NCBI RefSeq assembly: GCF_050624435.1
Contig: NC_134530.1
Location: 146,360,721 to 146,424,720, forward strand
Source of the DNA: Tenrec ecaudatus
Taxonomy: Eukaryota > Chordata > Mammalia > Afrosoricida > Tenrecidae
DNA length: 64,000 bases
Direction of reading: 5' to 3'
Part shown: positions 45,686-57,100 of the stretch, in pieces
Position numbering within the stretch: position 1 is the stretch's first letter
Layout of the letters: each line of letters opens with the position of its first letter
Translations under genes and position numbers: made by a program
The notes under the pieces: generated by a model
Told to the model about the DNA's origin: nothing
Database searches by the model: none
What the model saw: only the letters and a program-made list of their open reading frames with translations

Positions 45686-46385
45686 TGGGAGTCAATTCTG
45701 ACTCATGGCGCCCCCTTACATGTTAAGCAAATCTGTGCTCCTTTGGGCTTTTGGGAAGTAGACTGTCAAGCCTTCTTTAAAGAGGTTGTGTTAGTTCAGG
45801 TTGACTAGAGAAACAAATCCAGGGAGACTCATATGTGTACCAGAAAGAACTTTATATGAAAGAGTAATTGTATATTAAGAAAACATCTCAGCCCAGTCCA
45901 GATCAAGTCCGTAAGTCCGATATTAGCCCATATGTCCAATACCAGTCTATAAATTCCCCTTCAGACTCATGAGCACATGCAATGACGCCCAATGTCGGAA
46001 GATCAAGGCCAGTGGGTGCAAAGTCTTGTGGATCCTGGTGGTGGAAGCATGTCAGCACTGGCGTGGGTCTCCATGCGACTCCTCCAGATCCAGGGCTCTG
46101 GTTCCATAAGTGTAGCTTCATGTGTCTTGTCAGCAGGAAGACCAAGCAGAGAGGGTGTGTCTGCCTCGAGGGAGGAAGACAGGGGTTCCCAGAATCCTCA
46201 GGAGAAGGCCACGCCCACACAGAAGCCTCCTTGACTATGACTGGATCGACAGGCTAGACTCCGCCCCTTGGCAAGCTGACAGGAGAGGATGAAACTGCCA
46301 CAGAGGTGCCCTTGAGTGGGCTCAAACCTCCAACATTTCAGTTAGCAATCAAGTATGTTCCCCATTGGGGCTACCCAGGCACTCA
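45686..46385 (-). mobile_element. Older AfroSINE, antisense, split by an LTR
   Basis: Left piece 45686-45786 (gggagtcaattctgactcat, ggaagtagactgtcaagcc) and right piece 46303-46385 (ggtgcccttgagtgggctca, aacctccaacatttcagtta, tggggctacccagg) join into one copy when the LTR and one gaggt are removed. Confidence 0.85.
45787..46302 (-). mobile_element. Solo LTR, ERVL/MLT2-like, antisense
   Basis: Written on the plus strand it begins tgtgttagttcagg and ends actgccaca, flanked by an exact 5-bp duplication gaggt (45782-45786 and 46303-46307). TG...CA ends and a 5-bp duplication are what ERVL-type integration leaves. It shares tgtccaataccagtctataa, gtcttgtggatcc, ggtctccatg and gtagcttcatgtgtcttgtc with the sense copy at 23561. 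No internal genes. Confidence 0.92.
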
Positions 46386-46599
46386 GGGCTGCTTGTTACT
46401 GGTCTCGACTAAGATTCCCAGCTTTGGAAACTCCCCATAGTCTATAAACTTTAACATCCAAACTTCCGAGCTTTGTCATGCATCAAGCCCCAATTTAAAT
46501 TTCTAACCAGATTTCTCTTTCCTGTTACATAACACTACCCATCCCACCCCCACCTAGGAGAACATAACATATTCATTATAGATTCCTTCTGGCAGCAGA

Positions 46600-46860
46600 C
46601 AAGATCCTCTGAAATGCAGGACCAAAATATCTCCGCAGCCTCATTTCCTGGTAATTGCTGCCATACCTACCTCCGTGCACATGAAAAGATGCACTTTCCC
46701 TCAACCGTGGATTGTCATGCTCCCCTGCCTTCGCCTAGAATGTCATTTGAAGGCTTGGCTGCCAGGCAAGTTCTGTGCTCCCTTCGCCACAGCCTGATGC
46801 CCTCCTTATGCTTCCTGCAAGACCAGCTCGGAAAATTGGCCCCATGGCTTCTTAAGGCTG
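46600..46860 (+). mobile_element. L2-type LINE fragment
   Basis: Exon-free, thymine/cytosine-rich sequence with ctgccatacctacctccgtg, tgcactttccctcaaccgtg, catgctcccctgccttcgcc as in L2. Boundaries approximate. Confidence 0.5.
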
Positions 46861-47072
46861 GAGATCTGTCTCCTGGTGCAGCTGTCTTGGGTGGGGATGA
46901 GACGGATGCAGGGAAGAAAGCGGTGGCTCTCTCAAGATCAAACACTTTTTGCCTCCACGTCTCCGAAGTACTCATTCTCTCCCACACTCTGAGAAATACC
47001 AGCACCACATATGATCTCACACCGCTTGGTGTTCCTTGCATGTTTCATCATTTTCTCAGCTCCATGGTCAGC

Positions 47073-47090
47073 TTTTTTTTTTTTTTTTTT
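47073..47090. repeat. Poly-T run, 18 bases
   Basis: Uninterrupted T18 just upstream of an MIR. Confidence 0.95.
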
Positions 47091-47094
47091 AGGA

Positions 47095-47245
47095 CAGGGG
47101 AGAGAAAAGAGCCTGGGCTTTGCTGTCAGTGATAGATCTGAGTTCCAATCTCATTCATGAGCTGATTACTTAGTCTAAACCTTGAAGAGCTACTTGAGGG
47201 AAACATCTTGTTCAGTATCTGACACATAGAGGCATTTAGGATAAA
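47095..47245 (+). mobile_element. MIR SINE
   Basis: gagcctgggctttgctgtca, gatagatctgagttccaatc, gctgattacttagtctaaac, gtatctgacacatagaggca. Confidence 0.75.
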
Positions 47246-47390
47246 ATCCGGGCCCCATAACTTGGCCTACAGCTCGTTTCTCCTGCCTTATCATACATAG
47301 TTCACACTCCCATTTCCATTCCAAGTACTTCAGTCCCCTGAACGGGTTTTGATCTTCCTCAATTCCAGACCCCCCACTTTCCTCTCCCCA
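47246..47390 (+). mobile_element. L2-type LINE fragment
   Basis: ggataaaatccgggccccat, aacttggcctacagctcgtt, cattccaagtacttcagtcc. Confidence 0.55.
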
Positions 47391-47393
47391 AAG

Positions 47394-47545
47394 TCTGCGA
47401 TTTGAATCTGCCAACCGCTCCATGGAAGGAAGATGAGGCTATCTTCCCTGTAACGATTTCCAGTCCTGGGAAGCCAGAAGGACAGTTCTACTCTGTCCCA
47501 CAGAGCTGCTATGAGTCCAAATGAACTCAATGGCTCTGGGTTAGG
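47394..47545 (+). mobile_element. AfroSINE, sense, head-truncated
   Basis: gcgatttgaatctgccaacc, gaagatgaggctatcttccc, gttctactctgtcccacaga, ctgctatgagtccaaatgaa. Confidence 0.88.
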
Positions 47546-47733
47546 TTATAGGTTGGTGCAAATGATTAATTGCCCAGCTACTGATCAAAAGCCTGGCAGT
47601 TGGCACCTACCCAAAGGCACCGCAGAAGAAAGGCCTGGGGCTCCAGTTCCCAAAGGGCAGTCTTGAAAACTGTGGAGTAGTTCTACTCTGCACACATGGA
47701 GTCACCATTAATCGCAGTCAACTGTGCTTCTGT
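47546..47733 (+). mobile_element. AfroSINE, classic subfamily, sense
   Basis: ataggttggtgcaaatgatt, tgcccagctactgatcaaaa, ggcacctacccaaaggcacc, agaagaaaggcctggggctc, gtagttctactctgcacaca. Directly downstream of another copy in the same orientation. Confidence 0.9.
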
Positions 47734-47924
47734 GTGTGTGTGTACATGAGAGAGAGGGTGAGCAGGCGGCAGGGGGTAGATGTGGGTGGGGGAGCCTGAT
47801 TCCTGTTTTTTCTTCATGTCTTACCTTAGCTCTGTCACTGAGAAGATGTATGTGGCAGAGAAAGCTTGTTGCCCCAATAGCTTTTCCCTTCTTGTATTGT
47901 ATTGGAACGCTTCCCTTGCTCCTG

Positions 47925-48235
47925 TTCAACAGGGTGGTTCAAAGGACTACATCTCCCAGATTGCCTTGCTTGGCAGTGAGGTGGCTGGGGCTTTTCAGTA
48001 CCTTTCTTAGAAGACTGCTGGCATGATGGACTATGCTTTCTACTTCAATCCTCTCTTCTTCCTGATGACTGGAGTGAGAGCAATCATCTGGAAACTAAGA
48101 CAGCCCCAACCTGGGTCCCTGGGAGCTTTGTGGACCATAACTGCTGGATCCAGATCTCTCCCGGAGGGCAGGCAAAATAAAATTTTACGGTGGTCAAGCC
48201 ACTGCCATCTTGAAGTCTTGTTCTCAATCCAGCTT
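47925..48235. mobile_element. Old mammal-wide repeat, family not assigned
   Basis: aggactacatctcccagatt, gcatgatggactatgctttc, aataaaattttacggtggtc, aagccactgccatctt resemble an old mammal-wide repeat whose 3' end reads AATAAA followed by a gccact motif. I cannot name it securely. Confidence 0.4.
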
Positions 48236-48942
48236 CCTCCTGTCTGCTAAGCCGTTGTTGGCTTACATGTGGGTAGGCGCCTCTCTTAGAGTTCCATGGG
48301 CCAGCGCGCCACAGTGACTATGGACCCTGTCGGTGTGTACTTCGCCCTGGGAGCAGGGCTCGGGCATTGGGTCTACTTTTGTCCTGCCAGCATTCACAGT
48401 GGCATTCAGGAGATTTCTGTTGAAAGAATCAAAGGGGGGCTGCTGGTGGCTCGAATGCAGGTGACAAGTGTCTGTCTTTTGTTGCTTCGAGGCCATCTGA
48501 GAAAGTGACTACCAAACTTTATGTCTTCTCCTTTTTACCACTTGCCCCACTGATGCTCCCACCCAGACGACCTCCCGGCACCCTCTGTTTTCATTGCTTC
48601 CCTTCCTCCTGGGTTCCGAAGCCTCCACTTCCAAATGACCCGGCAAGACTATCTGAGCCACAACAGTGAGTTCAAGCCTCACTTGCTCCCCCTCTGTTCA
48701 CGGGGATCGCTCCCTCCCTCCCTCGGCCACCACTGACCTGCATGGGGATGGAAGCTCCCGCATACCTAAGGTGGGAAGAGGCTTTCCAGGAAGAGAGAAC
48801 AGCACCAAGGTGCTGGGGTGTGTCGCGCCTTGAGCATTCGAGTAGCTATAGCTTGGTCTCTATGGAGGACATGAGTGGACTTCCCAGCTTGAAAAGATGC
48901 CGGGGCCCAATTGTGACGTTCTCTTGTGGGTGCTGAGAGGCA
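48236..48942. other. Intergenic, no feature seen
   Basis: No coding or repeat signal recognised. Confidence 0.5.
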
Positions 48943-49132
48943 GACACTCACTGCCATTGAGTCCATTCTCACTCACAGCCACCCTAGAGGACAAGGTAGA
49001 CCTGCCCTTGTGGGTTTCTGAGACTGTAACTCTTTCAGCCTCGCCTTTCTCCCACGGAACTGCTGGTGGTTCCGATCTGCTGACTCATTGGGATTGCAGC
49101 CCAATGCACAACCACGACACCATCAGGGCTCA
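48943..49132 (-). mobile_element. AfroSINE, antisense, full length
   Basis: cactcactgccattgagtcc, gccaccctagaggacaaggt, gtgggtttctgagactgtaa, gaactgctggtggttccgat, cgacaccatcagggctc. Confidence 0.95.
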
Positions 49133-50049
49133 GAAGAAGATTCGGTCCACATGAATGTTTGGTTTCCCCGAGTTTCTCTCTTACAGCTTTCCTAGTTGTT
49201 ACATGACCTCTAACCTTTGTGCTTATCTTTGTAGCATAGCACTGAAAGCTATGGGCAACAATGTTATTATCTTTTCCAACTATGGAGGGGAAAATTTTTT
49301 AATTCATTTGTGTTTTCAGCCATAGCAATAACATGTATTCCCAATAATATTACTGTGATACGTGTGTCCGTAACGTATCATAAACAACAAATCCAATAAC
49401 AGGATGCCTATAAAACCACAAATGTTCTTTTCTGGAAAAGTAGCCCTTTTGTTTCTCCTGGGACTAGAGCCCAGTTCTCCGACAGTAATTGGTCCGAGTT
49501 CTGTGGACCCAGCAGAGATTTTTAAGCAAGAACGTGTCAGCCATTGACTATTTCTTAGGTTCACCAGGTCCCTGGTATGGAAGGGAGTCTGGAGTGACAA
49601 AATTCCTGTCATTGTGAAGTGCATAGTTTTGTGGGAGGGAAAGGCATGCAAACAAGTAGATACACTATGGTCAGAACTAGAGAAGAATTATGCACAGTAT
49701 AAGGTGGGGGTCCGGAGTGAGAATAAATGGGGATGTCAAAAGAATAAAAACCTGAAGCTGGCTCAAAACTACAGAAGATGTTTATTTAAGAAAGATCATT
49801 CCCTTGGGTGATCATTCCATTGGGTGATTATCAATCCCCCCGAGCAGCCATCGAAGGTACAAGAATTGGTCTTGTCCCACCAGGAGCAAACAAGAGTGAT
49901 GACGAGAGTGATGATCTTCACATGGGAAGGATTAATTCAATGGCCTAATGGACCATGCATCGAACATTAGGTTCCATAACCCTGAGTACAGAAAAGCTAG
50001 ATGGTGCCCAGCCGCCGCCACCACCTGCTCTGAAAAGGATCGCGTTAGA
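49133..50049. other. Intergenic, AT-rich, no gene seen
   Basis: Unclassified. Short direct repeat ttgggtgat(c/t)at at about 49804 and 49821. Confidence 0.45.
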
Positions 50050-50420
50050 AGGTCATAGATAGAGTGGCAGAAAAACGGGGGACAGAACTCAAAACCAGTA
50101 GAGAGGTTGGGGCTGATTGGCCAGACAGAGACTATGGCCCTTGGACATCCTTCAGGTCTAGAACCCCCCGCCACCTGGTGCTAGAAAAAATAAGCCATGT
50201 AAGATCCACAGGGCAGCATTCACTGAAGGGCAGAGGGGTTAGGAACAGTGGAGAGATGGAAACAGGAAACACTGAGAGAGTGTGAGGTAGTCAAAAGTAT
50301 ATTGAGGGTTTTGAAATGGATGAACTGGGGAGAAAGGTGTCTAAAGTATTAAGTGGACAACTGATCTACTTGGCAAACATTTACCTAATTCACAATAAAA
50401 AGGAAAGAAAAAGAGAGCAT
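50050..50420 (+). mobile_element. Possible LINE 3' end, sense
   Basis: gattggccagacagagacta, aataagccatgtaagatcca, agatggaaacaggaaacact, and a terminal cctaattcacaataaaaagg with an A-rich tail look like an old LINE 3' UTR. Family uncertain. Confidence 0.4.
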
Positions 50421-50428
50421 GGTTCTTG

Positions 50429-50451
50429 TTTTTTTTTTTTTTTTTTTTTTT
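50429..50451. repeat. Poly-T run, 23 bases
   Basis: Uninterrupted T23 followed by a G-rich stretch. Confidence 0.97.
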
Positions 50452-50579
50452 GTGGGGCGGGGAGGGGAGGATTAGGCTGGCTAACCTTGATTTCTTGATA
50501 TTCCCATTCTCTCTCCCACACCTGTTCAGGATCCGTGTCTGTCTAAGCATCCACTCATGGCTCACCAGATCACAGGATT

Positions 50580-50776
50580 ATGTTCTCACTGCCATGGCGT
50601 CGATTCTGACGCACAGCTACCCCAGGGGGTAGAGCAGACGGCCCCATGAGTTTCTGGACTGAAACTCCTTAAGGGAGTAGAAAGCCTCATCCTTCTTCCG
50701 AGGAGCTGCTGGTGGTTTTGAACAGCTGACCTGTGTTTAGCAGCCCAATGCATAACCACTGTGCCACCAGGGCTCC
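50580..50776 (-). mobile_element. AfroSINE, antisense, full length
   Basis: ctcactgccatggcgtcgat, gggagtagaaagcctcatcc, gaggagctgctggtggtttt, ccactgtgccaccagggctc. Confidence 0.96.
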
Positions 50777-50859
50777 TGCAGGACTGTGGATATAACAGTA
50801 TTTGCTTCCGTTGCCTTTAAATTTGCAAACCTCCCAGTTCCTTCCCCTACCTTTGTAAT

Positions 50860-51235
50860 CTTCCGCTTCCAATCTTGGTAAAGTGATAACCCAAGTTATC
50901 TATTGTCTACTTTCTAGTCAGAATTTACCCTCCCTCCCTTCCCCTTCTACCCTTGGTAAAGGAATGTTTCTTTTGGTGTGAAAACCTTTTCTAGACTTTT
51001 AAATAGTGGTTTTAGACTGTCTTTGTCCTTTTGCGATGGACTAATTTTGCTCCGCTTTATGTACTCTGGTTCATCCATGTTAAACAGCATGTAGAGCCAT
51101 CGTTCTTCTTTAAGGCTGTGTAGCGTTCCATCACATTCCACTCCTTATACCAAAGTTTATCCATTCTTCCACTGATGAAAGGCCCCTGCTCTGAATCACC
51201 TGTTACTCAGCCTACTGATTGGCATTAGGGGTGCT
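50860..51235 (-). mobile_element. LINE-1 (L1M-type) 3' region, antisense
   Basis: gtactctggttcatccatgt, cttctttaaggctgtgtagc, gttccatcacattccactcc, accaaagtttatccattctt, ccactgatgaaaggcccctg follow the classic order of antisense L1M. Confidence 0.8.
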
Positions 51236-51248
51236 GTTCTGAATTTGG

Positions 51249-51310
51249 GGGTCCCTGGTAGTGTAGCAGTTATGAGTTGGCATCAACTCAATTATAGCGA
51301 GTTTAGTTAA
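51249..51310 (+). mobile_element. AfroSINE with internal deletion, sense
   Basis: The 5' start (ggtccctggtagtgtagcag) is fused directly to the 3' end (tggcatcaactcaattatag, cgagtttagtt). The middle of about 140 bp is missing. Confidence 0.8.
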
Positions 51311-52117
51311 AATATTAAGAAAAATTCTGAATTTAGACCTTTCTTGCACGTGCTAGACAATGTACTAGAAGCTTGGGGGAAAAGATCCTGTCTTTTACCC
51401 ATGGAGAAGTACCTCCGATGTAAGTTGTGAGAAGACATCTTGCGAGGGTGTTTGATTTTGGTTCAATGTCCTAAGGGAAAGCTGCAGGCAGGACTGCCAG
51501 CCACAAGGAGTCCCTCTCTTTAGGTAATGGGCCCCCTGGGTTGTACAGGTAACCTCCACCCTCACAAGCAGTGAGCTTAATCCCTTCTGCCAAAGAAGAC
51601 AGGATGCATCCAGCAGCTGTGGGGTGGGTGGCCGGCTAGGGAAGAGGTTTTGGCACAGGGACCCGCCAGGAGGTTGTTGCAGTAGTGCAGGATGGTACCA
51701 GGAGGAAAGGATGAAATATTTGGAGACAAAATCGCCAGCACGCAGTGAATTGTCAGGACGGGGAGCAGAGAGGAGATGGGACTTGGGGGATTGGGTGGAT
51801 GGAAACTGTTGAACTCCAAAGAGGAAGTCCTGGGCCTTCAATGCACCCTCATCAGCCGTTCCTCTTGGATGTGAAGTTGATGTTTACTCAGGCATTGTAC
51901 ATTTCTATAAGTACATTTCTACGCAGGACTCGCTTCAAATGGGATTACCACACCAAGCTTCACGTTGTTTGGCACCTGGAGCTACTAGCGTGCATGTGGT
52001 GTGCCTACGTGCAAAGGATGTGGTCTGAGCTAATGACCAAGATTATCATCTAAGGACAAAGGAGAAGATTGGTATTGGCTACAGAACAGCTTTAGGCTTG
52101 GAATTCTGAGTAAGACT
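51311..52117. other. Intergenic, no gene seen
   Basis: No coding region or recognised repeat. Confidence 0.5.
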
Positions 52118-52655
52118 GCTTTGTTTTTCGGTGCTGTCGAGTCAGCTAACTCGGAGGGACCCTAGGTACAACAGAACAAAACATCCTTCACATTGTTGTT
52201 TGAGCCCCTTGTCACAGCCACTGCGTCAGTTCATCTCCTTGACGGGCCTTTCTCTTTTTTACCGACTCTCCTTTACCAAGCACCATGCCCTTTTCTAGAT
52301 AACACGCCCAAAGTACGTGAGATAAAATCTGGCCATGCTTGTTTCTGTGGAGCATTTTGGCTATGTTTCCAAGACTTATCCGTTCGTCTGGCAGTCCAGG
52401 GTACTTTCGATAGTCTCTACTAATACCATAATTCAAATGTGTCAATTCTCCTTTGGTCTTCCTTATTCATGGTTTTCTCATACATATAAGGTAAACGAAA
52501 ATACCAAACCTGGGTCAGGCCCACCTTAGTCCTCAAAGCGATATCTTTGCCATTTTAACATTTTATTAAAAGAGGTCTTGTGCAACAGATTCTTGCTTAT
52601 TGCAACATGTCTGATTTCTTGATTATGCCTTCTGAGTGTTGATTGTGTAAGATTA
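52118..52655 (-). mobile_element. RTE-clade LINE 3' region, antisense
   Basis: gtgctgtcgagtcagctaac, ggtacaacagaacaaaacat, ctctcctttaccaagcacca, acacgcccaaagtacgtgag, cttattcatggttttctcat, ctgggtcaggcccaccttag, gatttcttgattatgccttc. The longest RTE copy in the window. Confidence 0.9.
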
Positions 52656-53039
52656 GTTTTCAGAAAGCAATTAAGTTTGGAATGGTGACTCAGACCTTGT
52701 TATGGGTTTAAATTCAGTCAATAAACATTGAGTATTTACTGCATGCCAGATTCCTTTTCCCACAAAGGATAGAGTACTAGTCAAAAAGGTGCTGTCCTCC
52801 GGAGGTGGGAGAGATAGATAATATATATGTATATAAGTCCAGTGCTATGAAGGAAAACAGAACAAGGGGAGAGTCCTGGGAGAAATGGTAGTGGTGGCGA
52901 TGTCTTGCATGGGGTGTTTATGGAAAGATTTTTTTAAAGGTAATATTGAGCAGCAACCTAAAACCAGTAGAGACTGTTGGTTGTTCATTCATGAGGTGAT
53001 GGTGGAGGAAGGCGTACAAAATACGTTACATTTGAGATG
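52656..53039. other. Intergenic, no feature seen
   Basis: AT-rich (atatatatgtatata near 52820). Nothing classified. Confidence 0.5.
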
Positions 53040-53165
53040 CCCCCCATCAACTGTGGGCTCAAACATAACAATTGCGAGGTCAGCACAGGCCCTCCGCGCA
53101 TCGTTCCTTGTGCACGGACCCAGCAGCTATTTGCGTTGGAACCGACTCAACAGCCAAGTCCACTC
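53040..53165 (+). mobile_element. RTE-clade LINE 3' tail, sense
   Basis: gtgggctcaaacataacaat, tgcgaggtcagcacaggccc, ttgcgttggaaccgactcaa, cagccaagtc. Confidence 0.8.
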
Positions 53166-53556
53166 CGCAGCGAGGTAGCAGACATCCCACGTAGAAATGT
53201 TGACGGATGACAACTTCAAGTCTGGAGCTGAGTGAAGTTTGAGGTTGGGAGTGTCCTTGACATCAACTCAACCTTCAACGCCAGTGTCTGGTTCCAGTTT
53301 AACATGCTTTCCTTAGACGCCACCAGGTGTCAGGACCCCGGGGCGGAACGAAGCTACTCGGCTGGTCGACGCGTACCACGAACAAATCCGCGGTTTCCCA
53401 CTCCTGGCAAGGCCCCGGGGAGCAGAGGGCCGAGCGAGCGGAGGAGAGCGCGCGGGAAGGGGTAACGCGGCCGAGGGCCGCCCCGCCCCGCGCGTCACAG
53501 AGAGCGGATTGTGCGGCCCGCGGCGGGCGCCGGGGCGGTTGCGCAGCTCCGCGCCG

Positions 53557-53867
53557 TGGGCGGGGCCGTGGGCGGGGCCGGGCGCGTGACGGCGCCCCCA
53601 CCGTGAGCACGCGGCGCCCTCTGCAGGCCAGAGGCAGCCGCACACGGGCGGTCGCTTCCTTCCCGCCTCCCGCCTGCGGCAGCCCCGGTTGCCTTGGTTA
53701 TGGCTCCGGCGTCTTCCCTAGCGTGCGGCGTGCGTCCCTCCTCTTCTCTCCCGGGCCGGCGCGTGTCCGTGACGTCACTGGAAGGCGGCCAATAAAGTTT
53801 TCTCTTTTCTTGTTCTCAAGTGCGGCGCCTCCTCTCAAGCATCGCGAGACCTGGCGGCACGCGCACC
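53557..53867 (+). promoter_or_regulatory. DDX20: DDX20 core promoter: GC boxes, CRE, CCAAT
   Basis: Two tandem GC boxes (tgggcggggcc at 53557-53567 and 53569-53579), a perfect CRE (tgacgtca, 53770-53777) and a CCAAT box (53789-53793), all within 310 bp of the ATG. A pyrimidine-rich stretch (tttctcttttcttgttctc) at about 53799 is a plausible start-site region. A housekeeping type of promoter. The CRE suggests CREB/ATF input; this is inferred from motifs only. Confidence 0.75.
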
Positions 53868-54168
53868 ATGGCGGCGGCGTTGGAAGTGTCCGCGGCCTTA
53901 GCCTCGGAGGAGATGGCGGGCCCGGCCGGGCCCGGGACCACCGCGGTCCCGGCTCCTGAGCCGCCCCCTGGGCCGGCGCGCAGCCTCCGGACGGCCCACG
54001 ACCTCGGCGGCCCGCGGCCCCGCACGGGGGACGTGCTGCTGGCCGAGCCCGCGAATTTCGAGTCGCTGCTGCTGTCGCGGCCGGTGCTGGAGGGCCTGCG
54101 GGCGGCGGGCTTCGAGCGGCCCTCGCCGGTGCAGCTCAAAGCCATCCCGCTGGGGCGCTGCGGCCTCG
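53868..54168 (+). CDS. DDX20: DDX20 coding exon 1
   Basis: 301 nt, residues 1-100 plus the first base of Asp101. Starts MAAALEV and contains [23 protein letters not shown] and the Q motif. Donor gtgagg at 54169. Confidence 0.97.
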
Positions 54169-57100
54169 GTGAGGGCGGGGGCCGGGCGGCGGGGGCCGGG
54201 GCGGCGGGCGGCCGGCCGCGCTCTGCCGCCTGTGCCGGGCTGGGCTTGCGCCCCGAGCTGCCCGCCCGCCGCGGAGCCTCGGTTTCCCCTTCTGTCTAAC
54301 GCGGCGCGGGTTTGCAGATCGGTCTGACCTGGCGTGAGGTGGTAAAACGGTGGTTTAGGCTGCCTGGTTCAGCGTTTTGGAGGGTGAAGTGCAGGTGCCA
54401 ACTTGATCTCCGAAGACGCACCCTAGTTCCCAGATTCCGTGTTGGGATTAGTACTCGCTGGTGACAATTTGGTGTGTTTCCCTTCTCAGATTTAATTGTT
54501 CAGGCGAAGTCTGGTACTGGGAAAACGTGTGTCTTCTCCACCATTGCTTTGGACTCCCTCGTTCTTGAGAACTTAAGTACCCAGGTGAGTTGAGCTCAGA
54601 GGGCTGAGTTGAACATGGAGACGGTGGTGGAGTGAGTGGTGCTTGGATGGGATATTGGTGTTTGAAGTCTGGAATTTTATATTATTACCACATCTCGTAA
54701 ACCGAGCCTCCCGTGTGTGTCCGAGGAGTCATTGTTCTTTTACTTGCTGACTAGAGTGAAGCCAGGCAAGACTTGATTCCTGGCGATGAGGTCTGGCGAT
54801 GAGGTCCTTTGGCTGTATTACTCCAACAACAGAGCAAAGCAAAAATAAGCCAACAAAACTCACCGCCATCAAGTTGATTCCAACTCATAGTGAGTCTACA
54901 GGACAGGGTAGGACTGTCCCTGGGGGTTTCTGGGACTGCAGCTTTTTTGGAAGTAGAGAGGCCTGCCTGTCTCTCCCACTGATCAGCTGGTGGTTTTTGA
55001 ACTGCTGACCTTCCAGTTAGCAGCCTGTCTCATAACCACTGTGCCACCAGGCTCCTGGTACTTAGACATGTTCTTGGTTATAGGGAACGCATGTGTATCT
55101 GATGAGGATGATCCTTTAAAAGCGTTTTTAATTAGGTATTCTTAGGTACGTCATTCAGGAAGCTGTTAGAGATTGACCGAATCCAAGTTGGTGCTAATCA
55201 TAGGAAATTGTACTATCCAAGGACCTTGGCTTTTGGGATGGATTTAGGTGTATTTGAGATTTTGTTTCTGAGCACTATGGCTGCAGTTAAAGGGTCAAAA
55301 CGGAATACATTCCATGTAGGAAATTCTTTTAAAAAATTAAGTTTAAGATCTTTGTTGTACACACAATAAAATACAATTTTGGCATCCAAGTTATACATGT
55401 TCATTATTGAAAACTTGGAAAAATAAAGGAGAAATTGTACCAAGAAACAAAATCTATGACATAAACTCCTAACACTTGGCATATTTTCTTCTAAGTGGTT
55501 TTTTTCCCCTGCTGCTTGTAGTTGAGAACATATAGTTTAACCTCCAGGAGTCAGAATGCACACGACTCACATGGCCTCTCATGATCCAGCTCCTGGAGCT
55601 CGATCTCTGCCCTCTTCTGCTTTCCCTGCTTTGGAAACCAGCCCATGGTCGCTTTGCTGTCTTGTTCTTGTCCAAGTGTCCCAATTCTGTGCTGTATATT
55701 CATGTCTGCTCAAATACTACCTCCTGAGAGGGCTCTTCCTTGATCACTCTATTAAGGTGGTTTCTTGGCCCTTACCGGCAAGGTTTTCCTTCTTAGCAAT
55801 TTTTCTTATTTGCCATCAGTTTTAAGAAGGAGCCCTAATATTTCTGTGGGCTAATTGTTGAGCTGCAAATTGCAAGACCAGTGGTTCAAACCTACCAGCC
55901 ACTCAGAGGGAGAAAGATGAGGCTCTGCTCCCTTCAAGATTGGTAGTCTCGGAGACCCAATGGAGCAGTTTAACACCGCTTAAAGGGTTTCTGTGAATTG
56001 GAATAGATTTGATGGCAATGTGTTTATTATTTCTTTATGTTTATTATCTGCCTTCTTGTCATGCTAGAATGGCACTCCCAAGGCCTTTCTTTTCGCTCTA
56101 ACTAGTACATGACCTGAGGTGTCTGGGTGGTAAAAATGGTTTGTGCTTGACTGCTAATCTAAAGGACCCACCAGTGCTGCTGCAGAGACGAGGCCTGGCT
56201 GGTGGTCCCTTCATGTAAAGATAACTACAGTGTAGGAGACTGCCTAGAGTAGTTCTACTCTATTCACACAGGAGGTAGTTTTCTAGAACTTGGCGGGTTC
56301 TCATTTAATAATTACTGGGAACATTTATGTGAATGAAGTAGTTTCCTTTGCCAGTCACAAGTATTTGTTTACTTTATTAAAGGTATATTTTTATATTCTT
56401 TTAGATTTTGATTTTGGCTCCGACAAGAGAAATCGCTGTTCAGATACATTCGGTTATTACCGCCATTGGAATCAAAATGGAAGGCTTAGAGTGTCATGTC
56501 TTTATTGGAGGGACTCCACTATCACAAGACAAAACCAGACTTAAAAATTGTCACATTGCTGTTGGATCTCCTGGTGAGACACCAGTGTCTGTGGGTAGCT
56601 GGGGGTTTTCAGGAACTGAACACTATTACAACAAGGGTGTGGGAGTCCTCAATGACTATGGTCATCCTTTTGCAATTAGAAGTGACGAGCATTGGGCCAG
56701 TGAGAAAGACACGTGGCTGGATTCGCATTGAGATTTACGAACTCTACCTTATGGAGAGTTACAAATGCAAGGGATAGGCTTCGGGTGGGGGAGGAGGTAG
56801 GCAGGATGAGATGACTCCCAGGAAGCCCAGATTCTGGATTCACTCATAATATCTGGATTTGTAGTGCTCTTTGACTTCTCTAGTAGTCATTTGGTTAGGG
56901 ATTCATCAGAATCTCTCATTTAATACCAGAGCGTTCCAGTTGTTGGCCCGGGGATGGTGTTAACATTGTTATGCATGTTAATGTTGTAATGGGGAGGCAA
57001 AGTAATAGGTTGAAGCCAAGATGAGAACTTAGGGTTTCAAGTTTGTATGTAAAGGCATAATGGGACTTGTGTCAGGAAATTCACTACAACCTGAGTAGGT

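Larger units (their letters stand above)
53330..54300. promoter_or_regulatory. DDX20: CpG island at DDX20 promoter and exon 1
   Basis: Strongly CpG-rich from about 53330 through the first exon and the start of intron 1 (cgcggccg, ggcgggcgcc, ccgcgc clusters). Confidence 0.9.
54585..56404. other. DDX20: DDX20 intron 2
   Basis: 1.8 kb, with one AfroSINE, an L2 relic split by another AfroSINE, and an older AfroSINE. The acceptor attcttttag precedes 56405. Confidence 0.8.
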
